The notes: generated by a model from the sequence alone, not told the origin. A DNA stretch of 64,000 nt from JACMRI01 sp043778625 (GCA_043778625.1 JAYWFU010000147.1:1-64000); one strand, 5' to 3'; counted from the stretch's first letter, positions 1 to 9,333 are shown. Numbers and translations: made by a program.

Positions 1-48
1 CAACTCTTTGATACTTTCTTTAATTTGAACTTTTTTAGGTCGTGCCAT
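1..48 (-). CDS. N-terminus of a probable IS630-family transposase (cut by window edge)
   Basis: Only the first 16 codons are inside the window. They read MARPKKVQIKESIKEL, and the frame is still open at the edge. A basic start of the MARPK type followed by an ESIxEL helix is common at the N-terminal helix-turn-helix of IS630-type transposases in Bacteroidota. That assignment is from memory of the family, since the catalytic DDE region is not visible. A good promoter and a 12-bp inverted repeat lie directly upstream, and a truncated gene abuts the repeat, which fits an insertion-sequence end. It could also be another small HTH protein. Confidence 0.4.
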   Translation of the reverse strand, partial: MARPKKVQIKESIKEL

Positions 49-59
49 AAATGAATTGT

Positions 60-112
60 TATATAGTCCAAATATACTAAAAAATATTACAAAACAAAAA
101 TTGGACTATATA
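60..112. repeat. Perfect 12-bp inverted repeat at a probable IS end
   Basis: TATATAGTCCAA at 60-71 is repeated as its exact reverse complement at 101-112, with 29 bases between. The outer arm touches the point where the methyltransferase fragment at 113-205 stops making sense. The repeat may be a transposase-binding end or an operator. The other end of the element lies outside the window. Confidence 0.5.
69..97 (-). promoter_or_regulatory. Bacteroidota-type promoter of the edge transposase gene
   Basis: On the minus strand a TTG (95-97) is followed after 18 bases by TATATTTG (69-76). This matches the phylum's -33 TTG and -7 TAnnTTTG elements, and the gene starts at 48. The -7 box overlaps one arm of the inverted repeat at 60-112, so the same DNA could be a transposase or repressor binding site. 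Confidence 0.5.
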
Positions 113-205
113 TTACTTCAAATTGGTATTATCATCATAAGTACCAATAATTAACTCGCCGTACGCCGATGGATAATAAATATATTCAATACAATTGTTA
201 GGCAT
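113..205 (-). pseudogene. 5' fragment of an O6-methylguanine-DNA methyltransferase-like gene
   Basis: The minus strand reads 30 codons from an ATG at 205 and includes CIEYIYYPSAYGELIIGTYD. The pattern YYxSPxGELxxGSxxxxL is the usual start of Ogt/MGMT DNA-repair proteins in Bacteroidota, which then continue toward LCLCDW. Here the frame ends at once in TAA, where the inverted repeat of the probable IS begins. The rest of the protein, including the active-site PCHR region, is absent. I read it as an IS-truncated remnant; the assignment rests on a short match. Confidence 0.4.
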
Positions 206-350
206 ATCAAGGGCTAAATTATAATGAGATGTTAAGCGTGTAATATTGTTTTACTATTTAATTAGAATAAATTTAACGAAAATAATTCAGTAAATTATAA
301 ATTTATATAATTGATTATCAAATTATTAAATACTATTTTAGTACTTTGTA

Positions 351-380
351 TTGCATAGTAATAAACTAAGCATACATTTG
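351..380 (+). promoter_or_regulatory. Consensus promoter of the PadR-PspC operon
   Basis: TTG at 351-353 is followed by exactly 19 bases and then TACATTTG at 373-380, a full match to the Bacteroidota housekeeping promoter. Transcription should begin near 387, about 37 bases before the PadR start codon. A short inverted pair, TACTAT (331-336) and ATAGTA (355-360), brackets the -33 element and could be the PadR operator, but arms of six bases are weak evidence. Confidence 0.65.
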
Positions 381-423
381 TGCTATAAATAGTTCAGTAG
401 TAAACATACAATCATAAAATAAA

Positions 424-750
424 ATGGACATAGAAAACACACGGCAACAAATGCGCAAAGGCATACTAGAATTTTGCATAATGGGTATATTACACAAGCA
501 CGGAGAATCGTACCCGTCGGAAATACTAGAGCAACTCAAAGATGCAAAATTAATAGTAGTAGAGGGTACAATATACCCTTTGCTAACACGGCTCAAAAAC
601 GACGAATTACTTACCTACCGCTGGGAAGAATCAACCATGGGACCGCCTCGTAAATATTATAAATTAACCACCGAAGGCAAAAAATTTTATGCCGCATTGG
701 GGCTTACCTGGAAAGAATTAAATACTGCCGTTTTAAAAATTACTAACTAA
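424..750 (+). CDS. PadR-family transcriptional regulator
   Basis: This 108-residue protein is a small winged-helix repressor of the PadR family. The recognition-helix and wing region is clear: EGTIYPLLTRLKNDELL at about 47-63, then GPPRKYYKLTTEGK at 73-86 forming the beta wing. It lacks the long C-terminal dimer helices of large PadR proteins, so it belongs to the short subfamily. It lies 16 bases before a PspC-domain gene and shares its promoter. Short PadR proteins are commonly paired with PspC or other membrane-stress proteins in this phylum, so autoregulation of this pair is the likely role. The effector is unknown. Confidence 0.9.
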   Translation: MDIENTRQQMRKGILEFCIMGILHKHGESYPSEILEQLKDAKLIVVEGTIYPLLTRLKNDELLTYRWEESTMGPPRKYYKLTTEGKKFYAALGLTWKELNTAVLKITN

Positions 751-766
751 ATAACTTACATAACTC

Positions 767-2566
767 ATGAATCGTACAATTGACATTAACTTAGGAGGTA
801 TGGTATTCCATATTGATGAAAATGCTTACCCAGTTTTAAATGAATATTTACAAACATTAAAAAAACATTTTGCTACACAAAAAGGAGGCGATGAAGTAAT
901 GACGGATATTGAAATTCGTATTGCCGAAATGTTTCAAAAGCACACTAATATTACCAAGCAAAACATTACTATAATTGATGTAGAAGAGGTAATGCACACT
1001 ATGGGTAGCCCCGAAAATTTTGAGAGTGACGACGCCACAACTTCATCTAAAACAAATTACACCCCACCCCCGCACGAGGCTACAACACCAGTAGCCAAAC
1101 GTATATACCGCGATACTGATAGCCGCATATTAGGCGGGGTGTGTGCTGGTGTTTCTAATTATTTGGGCTACGACCCTATATTTATTCGCTTGGCATTTGT
1201 TATTGCAATGTTTGGTTTTGGCTCAGGAGTATTAGTGTATTTAGTGCTTTGGATTATTATACCCGAAGCCCGCACATCAGCCGAAAAATTACAAATGCAC
1301 GGCGAGCCTATAAACATTGCCAACATCGAAAAAACTATTAAAAGTGAGTTTGATTACGTAAACCAAAAGTTTAAAAGCAATGATTTAAGCGGACAAATGA
1401 TTAATGCTACTCGCTCTATTTCGGATAACGTAGTACGTATTTTAAAAGTAATAGTTAAAATAATACTTACCCTACTAGCCGTGTTAGGTGCGTTTATAGG
1501 GGGTATATTATTATTGTTTTTGTTACAAACGTTATTTGCCTCTGACGCAGTAATGAATATTGGTAATAATGGTATAAATTACTGGCCAAACGGGTTTAAA
1601 ATTGATAGCTTTTTTGATAACCTAACGCACGTGTGGCAAGCCAAATTAGCACTATTGTTAGTGTTGGGTGTACCCTTAATAACTATGGTGTACAACGGTG
1701 TACGTACATTATTGGGAGTAGCTCGCAACAAATATTTTACACGTATAGCAAGCGGACTTTGGTTAGTAGGGCTATTGTTAAGTATTGTTTCGTTTAATCG
1801 TGTTAATAAAGTATTTAGTAATACATCGTCGTTAAAAAACAGTGTGTATTTGAATACTACTACCAATAAAACGCTAGTACTAAAAACAACTAATGTGGGC
1901 AACGACGAAGAGGAAGAAGAAATTAAATTTGGAGTAACATTAGGATCAATATTATTTAATAACGATAATGAAACTAATGTAAACAAAGGCATACCCACTG
2001 TTAAAATACTTAAAAGCACTACCGATAGTGCTTATATAATTATTACAAAGCAAGCTAATTCGTCAACTAAAAAAATGGCAGCAAGCCTTGCCAATCAATT
2101 AACATACACTATTAAGTTAGCTGACTCGGTAATTACTATTGATAATATGTTTACCATAAATAATTTAAACAAATGGCGTAACCAACGTTTATCAGTAAAA
2201 GTATATTTGCCTGTTGGTCAAAAAATATTTATTGACCCATCAGTACAGCGTTTGCTTGACGATATTGATAATGTGAGCAATACCTACGACGGCGACATGG
2301 TAAACCACACATGGCAAATGCAAACACAAGGCTTAGTATGCTTAGATAAAATTATAAATGAGGAGGACAACGAGCCATCAACTAATAATGATACCGAAGA
2401 TGTGAACATGAGCATAAGCAAAGACGGCGTGTACGTAAATGGTAAGCGAGTAGACGATGATGACAAAAATGAGAAAAACATTAACATTGATGCAAAAGAA
2501 GTACATTTAAAAATTAACGAAAATGGAGTAAGCGCACAAGTAAAAGGAAACAAGAAGAAGAAATAA
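767..2566 (+). CDS. PspC-domain membrane protein
   Basis: This 599-residue protein has a cytoplasmic N-terminal part (1-90) rich in helices. A PspC domain follows at about 111-170, containing RILGGVCAGVSNYLG and ending in a membrane span with LWIIIP. Further hydrophobic segments lie near 222-255, 290-310 and 325-345. The C-terminal 230 residues are soluble and end in a highly charged D/E/K stretch. PspC proteins sense or respond to envelope stress; this long form with extra spans and an extracytoplasmic tail is typical of Bacteroidota. It is co-transcribed with the PadR gene, and a strong hairpin terminator follows. The precise function is inferred only from the domain. Confidence 0.85.
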   Translation: MNRTIDINLGGMVFHIDENAYPVLNEYLQTLKKHFATQKGGDEVMTDIEIRIAEMFQKHTNITKQNITIIDVEEVMHTMGSPENFESDDATTSSKTNYTPPPHEATTPVAKRIYRDTDSRILGGVCAGVSNYLGYDPIFIRLAFVIAMFGFGSGVLVYLVLWIIIPEARTSAEKLQMHGEPINIANIEKTIKSEFDYVNQKFKSNDLSGQMINATRSISDNVVRILKVIVKIILTLLAVLGAFIGGILLLFLLQTLFASDAVMNIGNNGINYWPNGFKIDSFFDNLTHVWQAKLALLLVLGVPLITMVYNGVRTLLGVARNKYFTRIASGLWLVGLLLSIVSFNRVNKVFSNTSSLKNSVYLNTTTNKTLVLKTTNVGNDEEEEEIKFGVTLGSILFNNDNETNVNKGIPTVKILKSTTDSAYIIITKQANSSTKKMAASLANQLTYTIKLADSVITIDNMFTINNLNKWRNQRLSVKVYLPVGQKIFIDPSVQRLLDDIDNVSNTYDGDMVNHTWQMQTQGLVCLDKIINEEDNEPSTNNDTEDVNMSISKDGVYVNGKRVDDDDKNEKNINIDAKEVHLKINENGVSAQVKGNKKKK

Positions 2567-2592
2567 AACATATAGTGCATATCTCTAACTGT

Positions 2593-2627
2593 ATTCGGGC
2601 TCATTAACACTGTTAATGAGCCCGAAT
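2593..2627. terminator. Hairpin terminator after the PspC gene
   Basis: A perfect 16-bp stem (2593-2608 with 2612-2627) has a 3-base loop and GGGCTC in the stem. It lies 26 bases after the stop of the PspC gene and before the convergent gene ending at 2738, so it could serve both strands. There is no strong T tract. Confidence 0.7.
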
Positions 2628-2642
2628 TGGTAATATGAATAA

Positions 2643-2672
2643 GCCTTGGTTCGTGTACCCACGAACCAAGGC
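2643..2672. repeat. REP-like palindrome, copy 1 (short form)
   Basis: GCCTTGGTTCGTG and its exact reverse complement are separated by four bases. The same 13-base core flanks longer palindromes at 8169-8232 and 10461-10529. It lies between convergent genes, so it may also assist termination. Confidence 0.75.
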
Positions 2673-2737
2673 GACGAAAACCATTGATATCAATTTTTGA
2701 ATTGAAAAAATAACTTTAGCCGTAATGAACAAAATAA

Positions 2738-3451
2738 TTAAGGTACAAACGTTAGCTCAAACACCAACGAATACGAGTTGTTACGAGTGTTGGGTATTTG
2801 CATACCTAACGTTAATGGCATACGAGGTAATGGATAATAAATAATACCTAACGAGGTATAGCTTAGTGCATTATTGCCTAGCACGCTTTCGGCCATAGCG
2901 TGTAATTTAGTAGTTATGGGTACTTCGGCGCCTAGCCAAATACCTAATCTGTTACCTCGCCCACCATAGTGCCGAGTGTTATAGTAAGTACCTAGCACTA
3001 ACTTGCTTTCGTGTACTAAAATATCCTCAATTAAAACATTACCATAACATAAGTTTGCTAATCGTTCGCGTTTGTTATTTGTAAAATTAATACCTGACTG
3101 CCCTCCAAAAGCTAATTTTACACGTTCCGATAGCTTAACTACCTTCAACGCATTTACTGTAACTAAAGGGTTGTAAGGGTCTACATCACTACTGTCGTTG
3201 TGTAAAAACGAAACTTTTTTTTCGCTAAAATTTAACCCTAAAATATTTAACCCTACTTCAAATCCTTTGCCTAGCCCATAATCAATAGTGGTGTTGGATT
3301 GAATTAGTTCGTTAAAATTAATTTGTTGCTGAAAAAAAACTTTTTTAGCAGTAGTAACTTCGCTCGAAGGTACGTTTATAAAATTTTGCTGCGCAATGGC
3401 ATTGCTACAGTAGCAAGCCATTACGAGCAATAGTAGGAAACTATGTTTCAT
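2738..3451 (-). CDS. Secreted or outer-membrane hypothetical protein
   Basis: I place the start at 3451, giving 237 residues that begin with MKHSFLLLLVMACYCSNAIA, a clear signal peptide ending at AIAQQ. The longer open frame back to 3532 would overlap the upstream outer-membrane factor gene and hide the signal peptide. The mature part alternates short polar and hydrophobic stretches ending in LVFELTFVP, the pattern of a small outer-membrane beta-barrel. It lies 34 bases after the efflux outer-membrane factor gene and is probably the last gene of that operon. I do not recognise the family, and a role in efflux is only suggested by position. Confidence 0.7.
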   Translation of the reverse strand: MKHSFLLLLVMACYCSNAIAQQNFINVPSSEVTTAKKVFFQQQINFNELIQSNTTIDYGLGKGFEVGLNILGLNFSEKKVSFLHNDSSDVDPYNPLVTVNALKVVKLSERVKLAFGGQSGINFTNNKRERLANLCYGNVLIEDILVHESKLVLGTYYNTRHYGGRGNRLGIWLGAEVPITTKLHAMAESVLGNNALSYTSLGIIYYPLPRMPLTLGMQIPNTRNNSYSLVFELTFVP

Positions 3452-3485
3452 ACTTACACTATGTTTTGAAATCCTTCTAACAAAA

Positions 3486-4922
3486 TTATCTCCAGCCTCC
3501 GCCCAATGCTTTATACACATTAACCACAGCATTCATTTGCATTTTTTTGGTTTCAATTAATTCAAAGCGCGATTCTAAAGCATCACGCTGGGTTAGTAAT
3601 ACTTCCATATAATCTGCCCTTGCTGATTTGAATAACGTACCCGCAATATCAATAGATTCAGTTAACGCTTGCACTTGTTTGTTTTTTAAATCGTAGCTTG
3701 CTTTAAGGTTATTAATGTTCGAAAGTTGATTAACCACTTCAATATGTGCTTTTAAAATTGTGCGTTCGTAATTATAAATAGCTTGTACTTGTTTAGCATT
3801 AGCTGAGTAATAATTAGCTTTTATTGCGTTTCGGTTTAATAACGGTGCTACCAAATCTCCTGCTAACGAATAAATTAATGACTGTGGTGTTTGCAACAAA
3901 TATTTTACGTTAAACGCATTGTAACCCGCCCCAGCTGTAATACGCAACGATGGGTAAAATTCAGCCTTAGCTATATTTACATCTAGTTTTGCAGCCGTCA
4001 TTTGTTGCGATGCTTGTTTAATATCTGGGCGATTATCTAACAATTGCGAGGGTACACCCTCGGTAATAACATTGGGTACAAGTGCAGTAAATGTTTGCGA
4101 ACTACGCATTACGGGTTGAGGAAAACGCCCCACCAAAAAATTAATTCGATTTTCGGTTTCTACAATTTGTTGCATTATGTAGTATCTACGACTTTGGTTT
4201 TTTAATACCTCAGCCTCAAACCTACGCACAGCAAGCTCAGTAACTCTTGCGGCTTGTTTTTCGAGCTTAACTATTTCCAACGAATTTTCGTACAGTTTAA
4301 TATTTTGGTTTAATAATTCTAATTGATTATCCAAGGCCATTAATTCATAATAGGAATTAGCAATTTCGGCAATTAGGTTAGTAACCATAAAATTTCGCCC
4401 CTCAATGGTAGATAGGTATTTGTACACTGCTGATTTTTTAGCATTGCGTAATTTTTTCCAAATATCTACTTCCCACGAAACATTAGCCCCCACAATAAAG
4501 TTACCTAATGCATCAGGCACTTTTCGGTTAGGAGTAATGTCGTTGGCGGCATCGCTTGCACCTCGGCTAGTGTATAACCCTGTTTTATCAACACCTGCAC
4601 CTGCGCCTACGCTTAGGTTAGGTAAGTAAGCCCCCTTGCGGGCACGCACCTCATTATTGGCCATATTAATTTCTTGTAGCATAATGTTTAATTCCTGATT
4701 GCGTTGCAAAGCAGAATCTATTAAGGCTGATAAATTAACATCAGTAAAATAGTTTCGCCATTTGGTTTTGGCTATACTAACGCTATCGGTTGAGTTGGCA
4801 AATGCCGTAGGAACGGTTTTGTTTTCGTTACGTTGTTGAACGTTAGCAGGGCCTATGCAGGCAGTATGTAGCAACGATAGCACTGTTATAGCCACATACA
4901 CATATAATTTACTTGTTTTCAT
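3486..4922 (-). CDS. RND efflux outer-membrane factor (OprM/NodT-type lipoprotein)
   Basis: This 478-residue protein is the TolC-like exit duct of a tripartite efflux pump. A lipoprotein signal ends in LHTAC, with Cys22 as the lipidated residue. Two repeats of long coiled-coil helices follow, as in the OprM family, including ELNIMLQEINMANNEVRARKG with LPNLSVGAGAG early, and LLDNRPDIKQASQQMTAAKL with YPSLRITAGAGYN in the second half. The paired xLPxLxxGxG and RPDIxxAxxxLxAA signatures are diagnostic of this family. Its start overlaps the end of the pump gene by 14 bases, which indicates translational coupling. Confidence 0.93.
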   Translation of the reverse strand: MKTSKLYVYVAITVLSLLHTACIGPANVQQRNENKTVPTAFANSTDSVSIAKTKWRNYFTDVNLSALIDSALQRNQELNIMLQEINMANNEVRARKGAYLPNLSVGAGAGVDKTGLYTSRGASDAANDITPNRKVPDALGNFIVGANVSWEVDIWKKLRNAKKSAVYKYLSTIEGRNFMVTNLIAEIANSYYELMALDNQLELLNQNIKLYENSLEIVKLEKQAARVTELAVRRFEAEVLKNQSRRYYIMQQIVETENRINFLVGRFPQPVMRSSQTFTALVPNVITEGVPSQLLDNRPDIKQASQQMTAAKLDVNIAKAEFYPSLRITAGAGYNAFNVKYLLQTPQSLIYSLAGDLVAPLLNRNAIKANYYSANAKQVQAIYNYERTILKAHIEVVNQLSNINNLKASYDLKNKQVQALTESIDIAGTLFKSARADYMEVLLTQRDALESRFELIETKKMQMNAVVNVYKALGGGWR

Positions 4923-7900
4923 TGTTTTCGTCTTCTTCGTTAGTGTGTGGAAAATCGTCTATTTGGTGTACAAAATCTTCGGTTAAGGAGTCCGTATCTT
5001 CATTTTTAATAAGTTGACGCCCCTCAGCTATCGAACCAAAAATGTAGTACAAGCCAGGTACTATAATTACGCCGAAAATAGTACCAAACAACATACCGCC
5101 AAGTGCTGATGCACCAATAGTACGGTTACCAATTGCGCCTGCCCCGTGCGCAAGCACTAATGGTATTAAGCCTGCAATAAAGGCAAATGAGGTCATTAAA
5201 ATTGGGCGAAAACGTACCTTAGCCCCCTCAATAGCAGCTTCCAATACTGTAAAGCCTTGTTTTTGTTTGAGCACGGCAAACTCTACAATTAACACCGCAT
5301 TTTTGCCCAACAAGCCTACGAGCATTACTAGCCCTACTTGTGCATAAATATCGTTGGCTAGGCCAAAACCTTTTATCATTAAAAACGAACCAAATATTCC
5401 AGCAGGCAACGATAGTATAACCGATAGCGGTATAATAAAACTTTCGTACTGTGCCGCTAATACAAAATACACAAACATTAATACTATTAAGAAAATGTAT
5501 ATGGCTTCGTTACCACGGCGGGTTTCGTCATACGATAGTGCAGCCCAATCAATATCATAGCCATGAGGCAATGTTTTGGCGGCTACTTCTTGCACGGCTT
5601 TAATAGCCTCGCCACTACTGTAGCCCTTGGCAGGCCCGCCTCTAATAGCAGCGGTGTTGTACATGTTGTAATGGTTAATTTCGTTAGCACCTTGTTTTTT
5701 GTGTATTTTCATAAAGGCCGAAAATGGTACCATTTCGTCACGATTATTTTTTACATACAAATTCATAATGTCCGTTGGTACTTTACGAAATTGAGGATCA
5801 GCCTGCACAAATACTTTAAAAAAACGTTGGTACTTAATAAAACCTAGCTCATAAGTACTACCTACAAAAATAGAAAGCGTGTTCATAGCATTGCCTATAC
5901 TCACCCCTTTTTGCATGGCGGCTTGGTTATCAATTTCAATTTCGTATTGCGGATAGTTAGCACTAAAAAAAGTAAACAAACCTGTAATTTCTTTGCGCTC
6001 TTTCATTTCGTGCATAAAGTCACTGGTTACTTTTTCCAGTTGTTTATAATCGCCACTATTAGTTTTATCTAATAACTGTAATGCAAACCCTCCTGCTGCT
6101 CCAAAGCCTGGTACTGCTGGTGGGTCAAAAAATTCAATGGTAGCTCCAGGTATCGCTTTTGCTTTTTGTTCAAGCTCTACAATAATTTCGCTTACCGTAT
6201 GTTTTCTATCTTTCCAAGGTTGCAAGTTAATTAAGCACGTACCTGCGTTTGAGCCTCTACCCTCAGTTAATACCTCATAACCCGCTATTGACGATACCGA
6301 TTTTACACCCTCCACCTTATTAATAATAGTTACTAATTTGTTAGATAAATCGTTGGTGCGCTCTAGCGTAGAACCTGGTGGAGTTTGAATAATAGCATAT
6401 AACATTCCTTGGTCTTCGCTAGGAATAAAGCCTGTGGGTAAGCTTGTACTAATAATAAATATTCCGAAACTAAATACCGCAAATAAACCTATGGTAATAA
6501 GTCGGCGGTGCGCAATTAATTTAAGTAACCACACGTATTTATCCGTTAATTTTTCAAATCCACGATTAAAGTAATCTAAAAAATTATTTAACCATGTTTT
6601 TTTGCGAGGTTGTCCGTGGTTATTTTTTAATATCATAGCACACAGTACAGGTGTAACCGTTAGTGCCACAACCCCCGACAATACAATAGAAGACGCCATG
6701 GTAATAGAAAACTGACGGTAGAACGTACCTACTGGGCCACTCATAAATGATACTGGTACAAACACAGACACCATTAATAATGTAATGGCGATAACTGCAC
6801 CACTAATTTCGCCAATTACCTTGCGTACCGCATTGTATGGCGATAGATGCTCTTCTTCCATCTTGGCATGCACGGCCTCCACCACTACTATGGCATCATC
6901 GACGACAATACCAATGGCTAATACCAATGCAAACAGGGTTATCATATTAATGGTAAGACCAAATAATTGCATACAAAAAAACGCACCAATTAATGATATA
7001 GGTACTGCCAATGTTGGGATAAGTGTGGAACGCCAATCGCCAAGGAAAATAAATACCACCAAAGCCACCAATATAAAAGCATCGCGCAGAGTGTGCATTA
7101 CGTTTTCAATAGAGGCATCAAGGAAATTAGATACATCGTAGCTTACTTCGTACTCCATACCTGGTGGGAAGGTTTTTTTTAAGGCCTCTAATTTTTCTTT
7201 TACTTTTTCAATTACTTCACTAGCATTACTACCATAGGTTTGTTTTAATACTAATGCCGCTGACGGATGCCCATTCATACTCGAATAAATATCGTAGTAC
7301 TCGCTCCCTAACGAAACGGTTGCCAAATCTTTTAATCGAAGATTTTCGCCTTTGGCATTAGCTCTAATAATTACGTTTTCGTATTGCTCGGGAGTATTAA
7401 AACGGTCGGTGTAGGTAAGTACATATTCTAAGGCTTCGGCCTGTTTACCATCGCCACGGCCTATACGCCCTGGTTTACCAATAATACTTTGGTCGCTAAG
7501 GGCTTCCATTACCTCATCGGGCGATACATTGTAGGCACGCATCCTGTCGGGGTTAAGCCACACACGCATTGCATACTGCCTACTCCCTAATATACGTACT
7601 TGCCCAATACCGTTAATACGTTGCAACTCAGGCACCATATTTACACCTGCGTAGTTAAAGAGGTATTTCATGTTGGCGTTTTTATCCTTACTGTAAAGAT
7701 TAACGTACATTAACATACTAGGTATTACGGGCGTAATAACAACTCCCTCACGTTGCACTAAGGTAGGTAGCCTATTAGTTACTTGCTGCACACGGTTGGA
7801 TACTTGCACCAAAGCTTGATTAATATCAGTACCAGGGTTAAACACTACTTGAATGTTAGCCTCGCCTGCACTTGTGGCATCAGAGGTCATGTAGCGCATA

Positions 7901-8121
7901 CCCCAAGCCCCGTTAATAGATTGCTCTAGTGGGATAATAACCGATTCGGCCAATGATTTGGCACTAGCACCAGGGTACGATGCACTTACCATAACCACGG
8001 GAGGTGCTACCTCAGGAAACTGTGAGGTAGGTAATGTTTTTATAGCCAGCATACCTAAAAATAATATCACAAGCGATATTACTATGGCCAAAACTGGACG
8101 TTGAATGAATTTGCTAAACAT
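4909..8121 (-). CDS. RND efflux pump, HAE1/AcrB family
   Basis: This 1070-residue inner-membrane proton antiporter is of normal AcrB length. The proton-relay pair Asp408-Asp409 lies in AIGIVVDDAIVVVEAV of TM4, and the partner lysine lies in LLGKNAVLIVEFA of TM10. Both periplasmic porter and docking halves and all twelve expected spans can be followed. The N-terminus MFSKFIQRPVLAIVIS is typical. It sits between the adaptor gene (8251-9333) and the outer-membrane factor, and the three would form one pump spanning the envelope. Substrates cannot be read from sequence; drugs, bile-like detergents and solvents are common for the family. Confidence 0.96.
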   Translation of the reverse strand: MFSKFIQRPVLAIVISLVILFLGMLAIKTLPTSQFPEVAPPVVMVSASYPGASAKSLAESVIIPLEQSINGAWGMRYMTSDATSAGEANIQVVFNPGTDINQALVQVSNRVQQVTNRLPTLVQREGVVITPVIPSMLMYVNLYSKDKNANMKYLFNYAGVNMVPELQRINGIGQVRILGSRQYAMRVWLNPDRMRAYNVSPDEVMEALSDQSIIGKPGRIGRGDGKQAEALEYVLTYTDRFNTPEQYENVIIRANAKGENLRLKDLATVSLGSEYYDIYSSMNGHPSAALVLKQTYGSNASEVIEKVKEKLEALKKTFPPGMEYEVSYDVSNFLDASIENVMHTLRDAFILVALVVFIFLGDWRSTLIPTLAVPISLIGAFFCMQLFGLTINMITLFALVLAIGIVVDDAIVVVEAVHAKMEEEHLSPYNAVRKVIGEISGAVIAITLLMVSVFVPVSFMSGPVGTFYRQFSITMASSIVLSGVVALTVTPVLCAMILKNNHGQPRKKTWLNNFLDYFNRGFEKLTDKYVWLLKLIAHRRLITIGLFAVFSFGIFIISTSLPTGFIPSEDQGMLYAIIQTPPGSTLERTNDLSNKLVTIINKVEGVKSVSSIAGYEVLTEGRGSNAGTCLINLQPWKDRKHTVSEIIVELEQKAKAIPGATIEFFDPPAVPGFGAAGGFALQLLDKTNSGDYKQLEKVTSDFMHEMKERKEITGLFTFFSANYPQYEIEIDNQAAMQKGVSIGNAMNTLSIFVGSTYELGFIKYQRFFKVFVQADPQFRKVPTDIMNLYVKNNRDEMVPFSAFMKIHKKQGANEINHYNMYNTAAIRGGPAKGYSSGEAIKAVQEVAAKTLPHGYDIDWAALSYDETRRGNEAIYIFLIVLMFVYFVLAAQYESFIIPLSVILSLPAGIFGSFLMIKGFGLANDIYAQVGLVMLVGLLGKNAVLIVEFAVLKQKQGFTVLEAAIEGAKVRFRPILMTSFAFIAGLIPLVLAHGAGAIGNRTIGASALGGMLFGTIFGVIIVPGLYYIFGSIAEGRQLIKNEDTDSLTEDFVHQIDDFPHTNEEDENNENK

Positions 8122-8168
8122 AGTGTTAGTGTTTTTTTAGTTTGATGATTGTACCAGTTGTAATTTTT

Positions 8169-8232
8169 GCCTTGGTTCGTGTACTCACGCAACAATAGTA
8201 TTTAATTAGTTCGTGGGTACACGAACCAAGGC
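8169..8232. repeat. REP-like palindrome, copy 2
   Basis: The outer arms GCCTTGGTTCGTGTA and TACACGAACCAAGGC are perfect, and an inner TCACG/CGTGG pair extends the stem with mismatches. The loop is AT-rich. It lies in the spacer between the adaptor and pump genes, so it would be transcribed inside the operon and could uncouple the levels of the two genes. Confidence 0.8.
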
Positions 8233-8250
8233 GGCAAAAGTCAATTATAA

Positions 8251-9333
8251 TTACTCTACATACACACTTAGTTTCGGAAACACAGCTTCGGGTGTTTCGT
8301 AGGTGTAGGTAATTTTTTCGTTGTTTTTTACTTTTCTAATTCCTTCCAACAATATGCGTTCATTAGCTTGCAAACCACTCTTAACAACATACAAATCAGG
8401 CATTTCCGATGCTATTGTAATTTCGCGCGAGTGCAAGATGTTATTTTTGTCTACCACAAAAACATATTTTTTTTCCAATATTTCGTAAGTAGCTTTTTGC
8501 GGAATTATAATCGCATTTTTTAAGGGAATTCCCATTTCGATATTACCCGTTTCGCCGTGGCGCAATAATCGCTTAGGGTTAGGGAAAGTAGCTCTAAAAG
8601 CAATGTTTCCCGTTTCGTTATTAAAATCGGCTTCAATTGCTTTTACTACACCTGCGTAATCAAACGGTTGGTTATTGGCCATTAATAAGTTTACTTTTAA
8701 CAAATTTTCCTCCGTGCTATGTGTTTTGTAGTTTAAATATTCTACTTCTGGCACATTAAAATAAACCCACATATCGCTGTTGTCGGATAGGGTACTTAGT
8801 AAATCGCCTTCGTTAATTAGGCTTCCTAATCGTACCTGAAAATGATCCATTATTCCGTCGAACGGAGCTCTAATTTCAGTAAATTGTAAGTGGGCTTGTG
8901 CTAAGTTTACTTCAGCTTTGGCCTTGTCTAATTTAGCTTTGGCTAAGGCAAGCTCGTTAGTAGATACTACATTTTTGTCGGACAGTTGCTTTGTGTTTTG
9001 ATACTCAATTTCAACAAAATTAGCTTCCGCTTGCGACTTTTGTAACTCAGCATTATAAATAAGAGGCATTATCTTAAACATTAATTGCCCTTTTTTTACG
9101 GCTTGCCCTTCATCTACATATATTTTTTCTAAATATCCTTTTTCTAAAGCTCTTAATTCAATATGCTGTATTGCATGTATTTGGCACACATAATTACGTT
9201 TAATCAAAGTATCTTTTTGCAACGGGCTTGTTACCAAAAAGTTAGTTTCCTCTTCTTTTTCTTCGTGATGTGATGCACAGCTTACCACTAATAAAGTGCT
9301 ACACAAGCTTGCATAAATTAAAATTTTGGTCAT
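8251..9333 (-). CDS. RND efflux periplasmic adaptor (membrane fusion protein)
   Basis: This 360-residue adaptor is of the HlyD/AcrA type. A lipoprotein signal ends LLVVSC with Cys19 lipidated, followed by an acidic linker. The lipoyl-like half motif EKIYVDEGQAVKKGQLMFKI lies near 70-90. A helical hairpin (about 95-150) follows, then FTEIRAPFDGIMDHFQVRLG as the second half of the lipoyl domain, then the beta-barrel and membrane-proximal domains. It opens the pump operon, with the RND gene 129 bases downstream across a REP-like palindrome. The family holds the inner pump and outer duct together. Confidence 0.94.
   Translation of the reverse strand: MTKILIYASLCSTLLVVSCASHHEEKEEETNFLVTSPLQKDTLIKRNYVCQIHAIQHIELRALEKGYLEKIYVDEGQAVKKGQLMFKIMPLIYNAELQKSQAEANFVEIEYQNTKQLSDKNVVSTNELALAKAKLDKAKAEVNLAQAHLQFTEIRAPFDGIMDHFQVRLGSLINEGDLLSTLSDNSDMWVYFNVPEVEYLNYKTHSTEENLLKVNLLMANNQPFDYAGVVKAIEADFNNETGNIAFRATFPNPKRLLRHGETGNIEMGIPLKNAIIIPQKATYEILEKKYVFVVDKNNILHSREITIASEMPDLYVVKSGLQANERILLEGIRKVKNNEKITYTYETPEAVFPKLSVYVE

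Noticed and set aside
3452..3532. Longer N-terminus of the 2738-3451 gene
   Set aside because: It would overlap the efflux outer-membrane factor gene by 47 bases and hide a clear signal peptide at the ATG at 3451.
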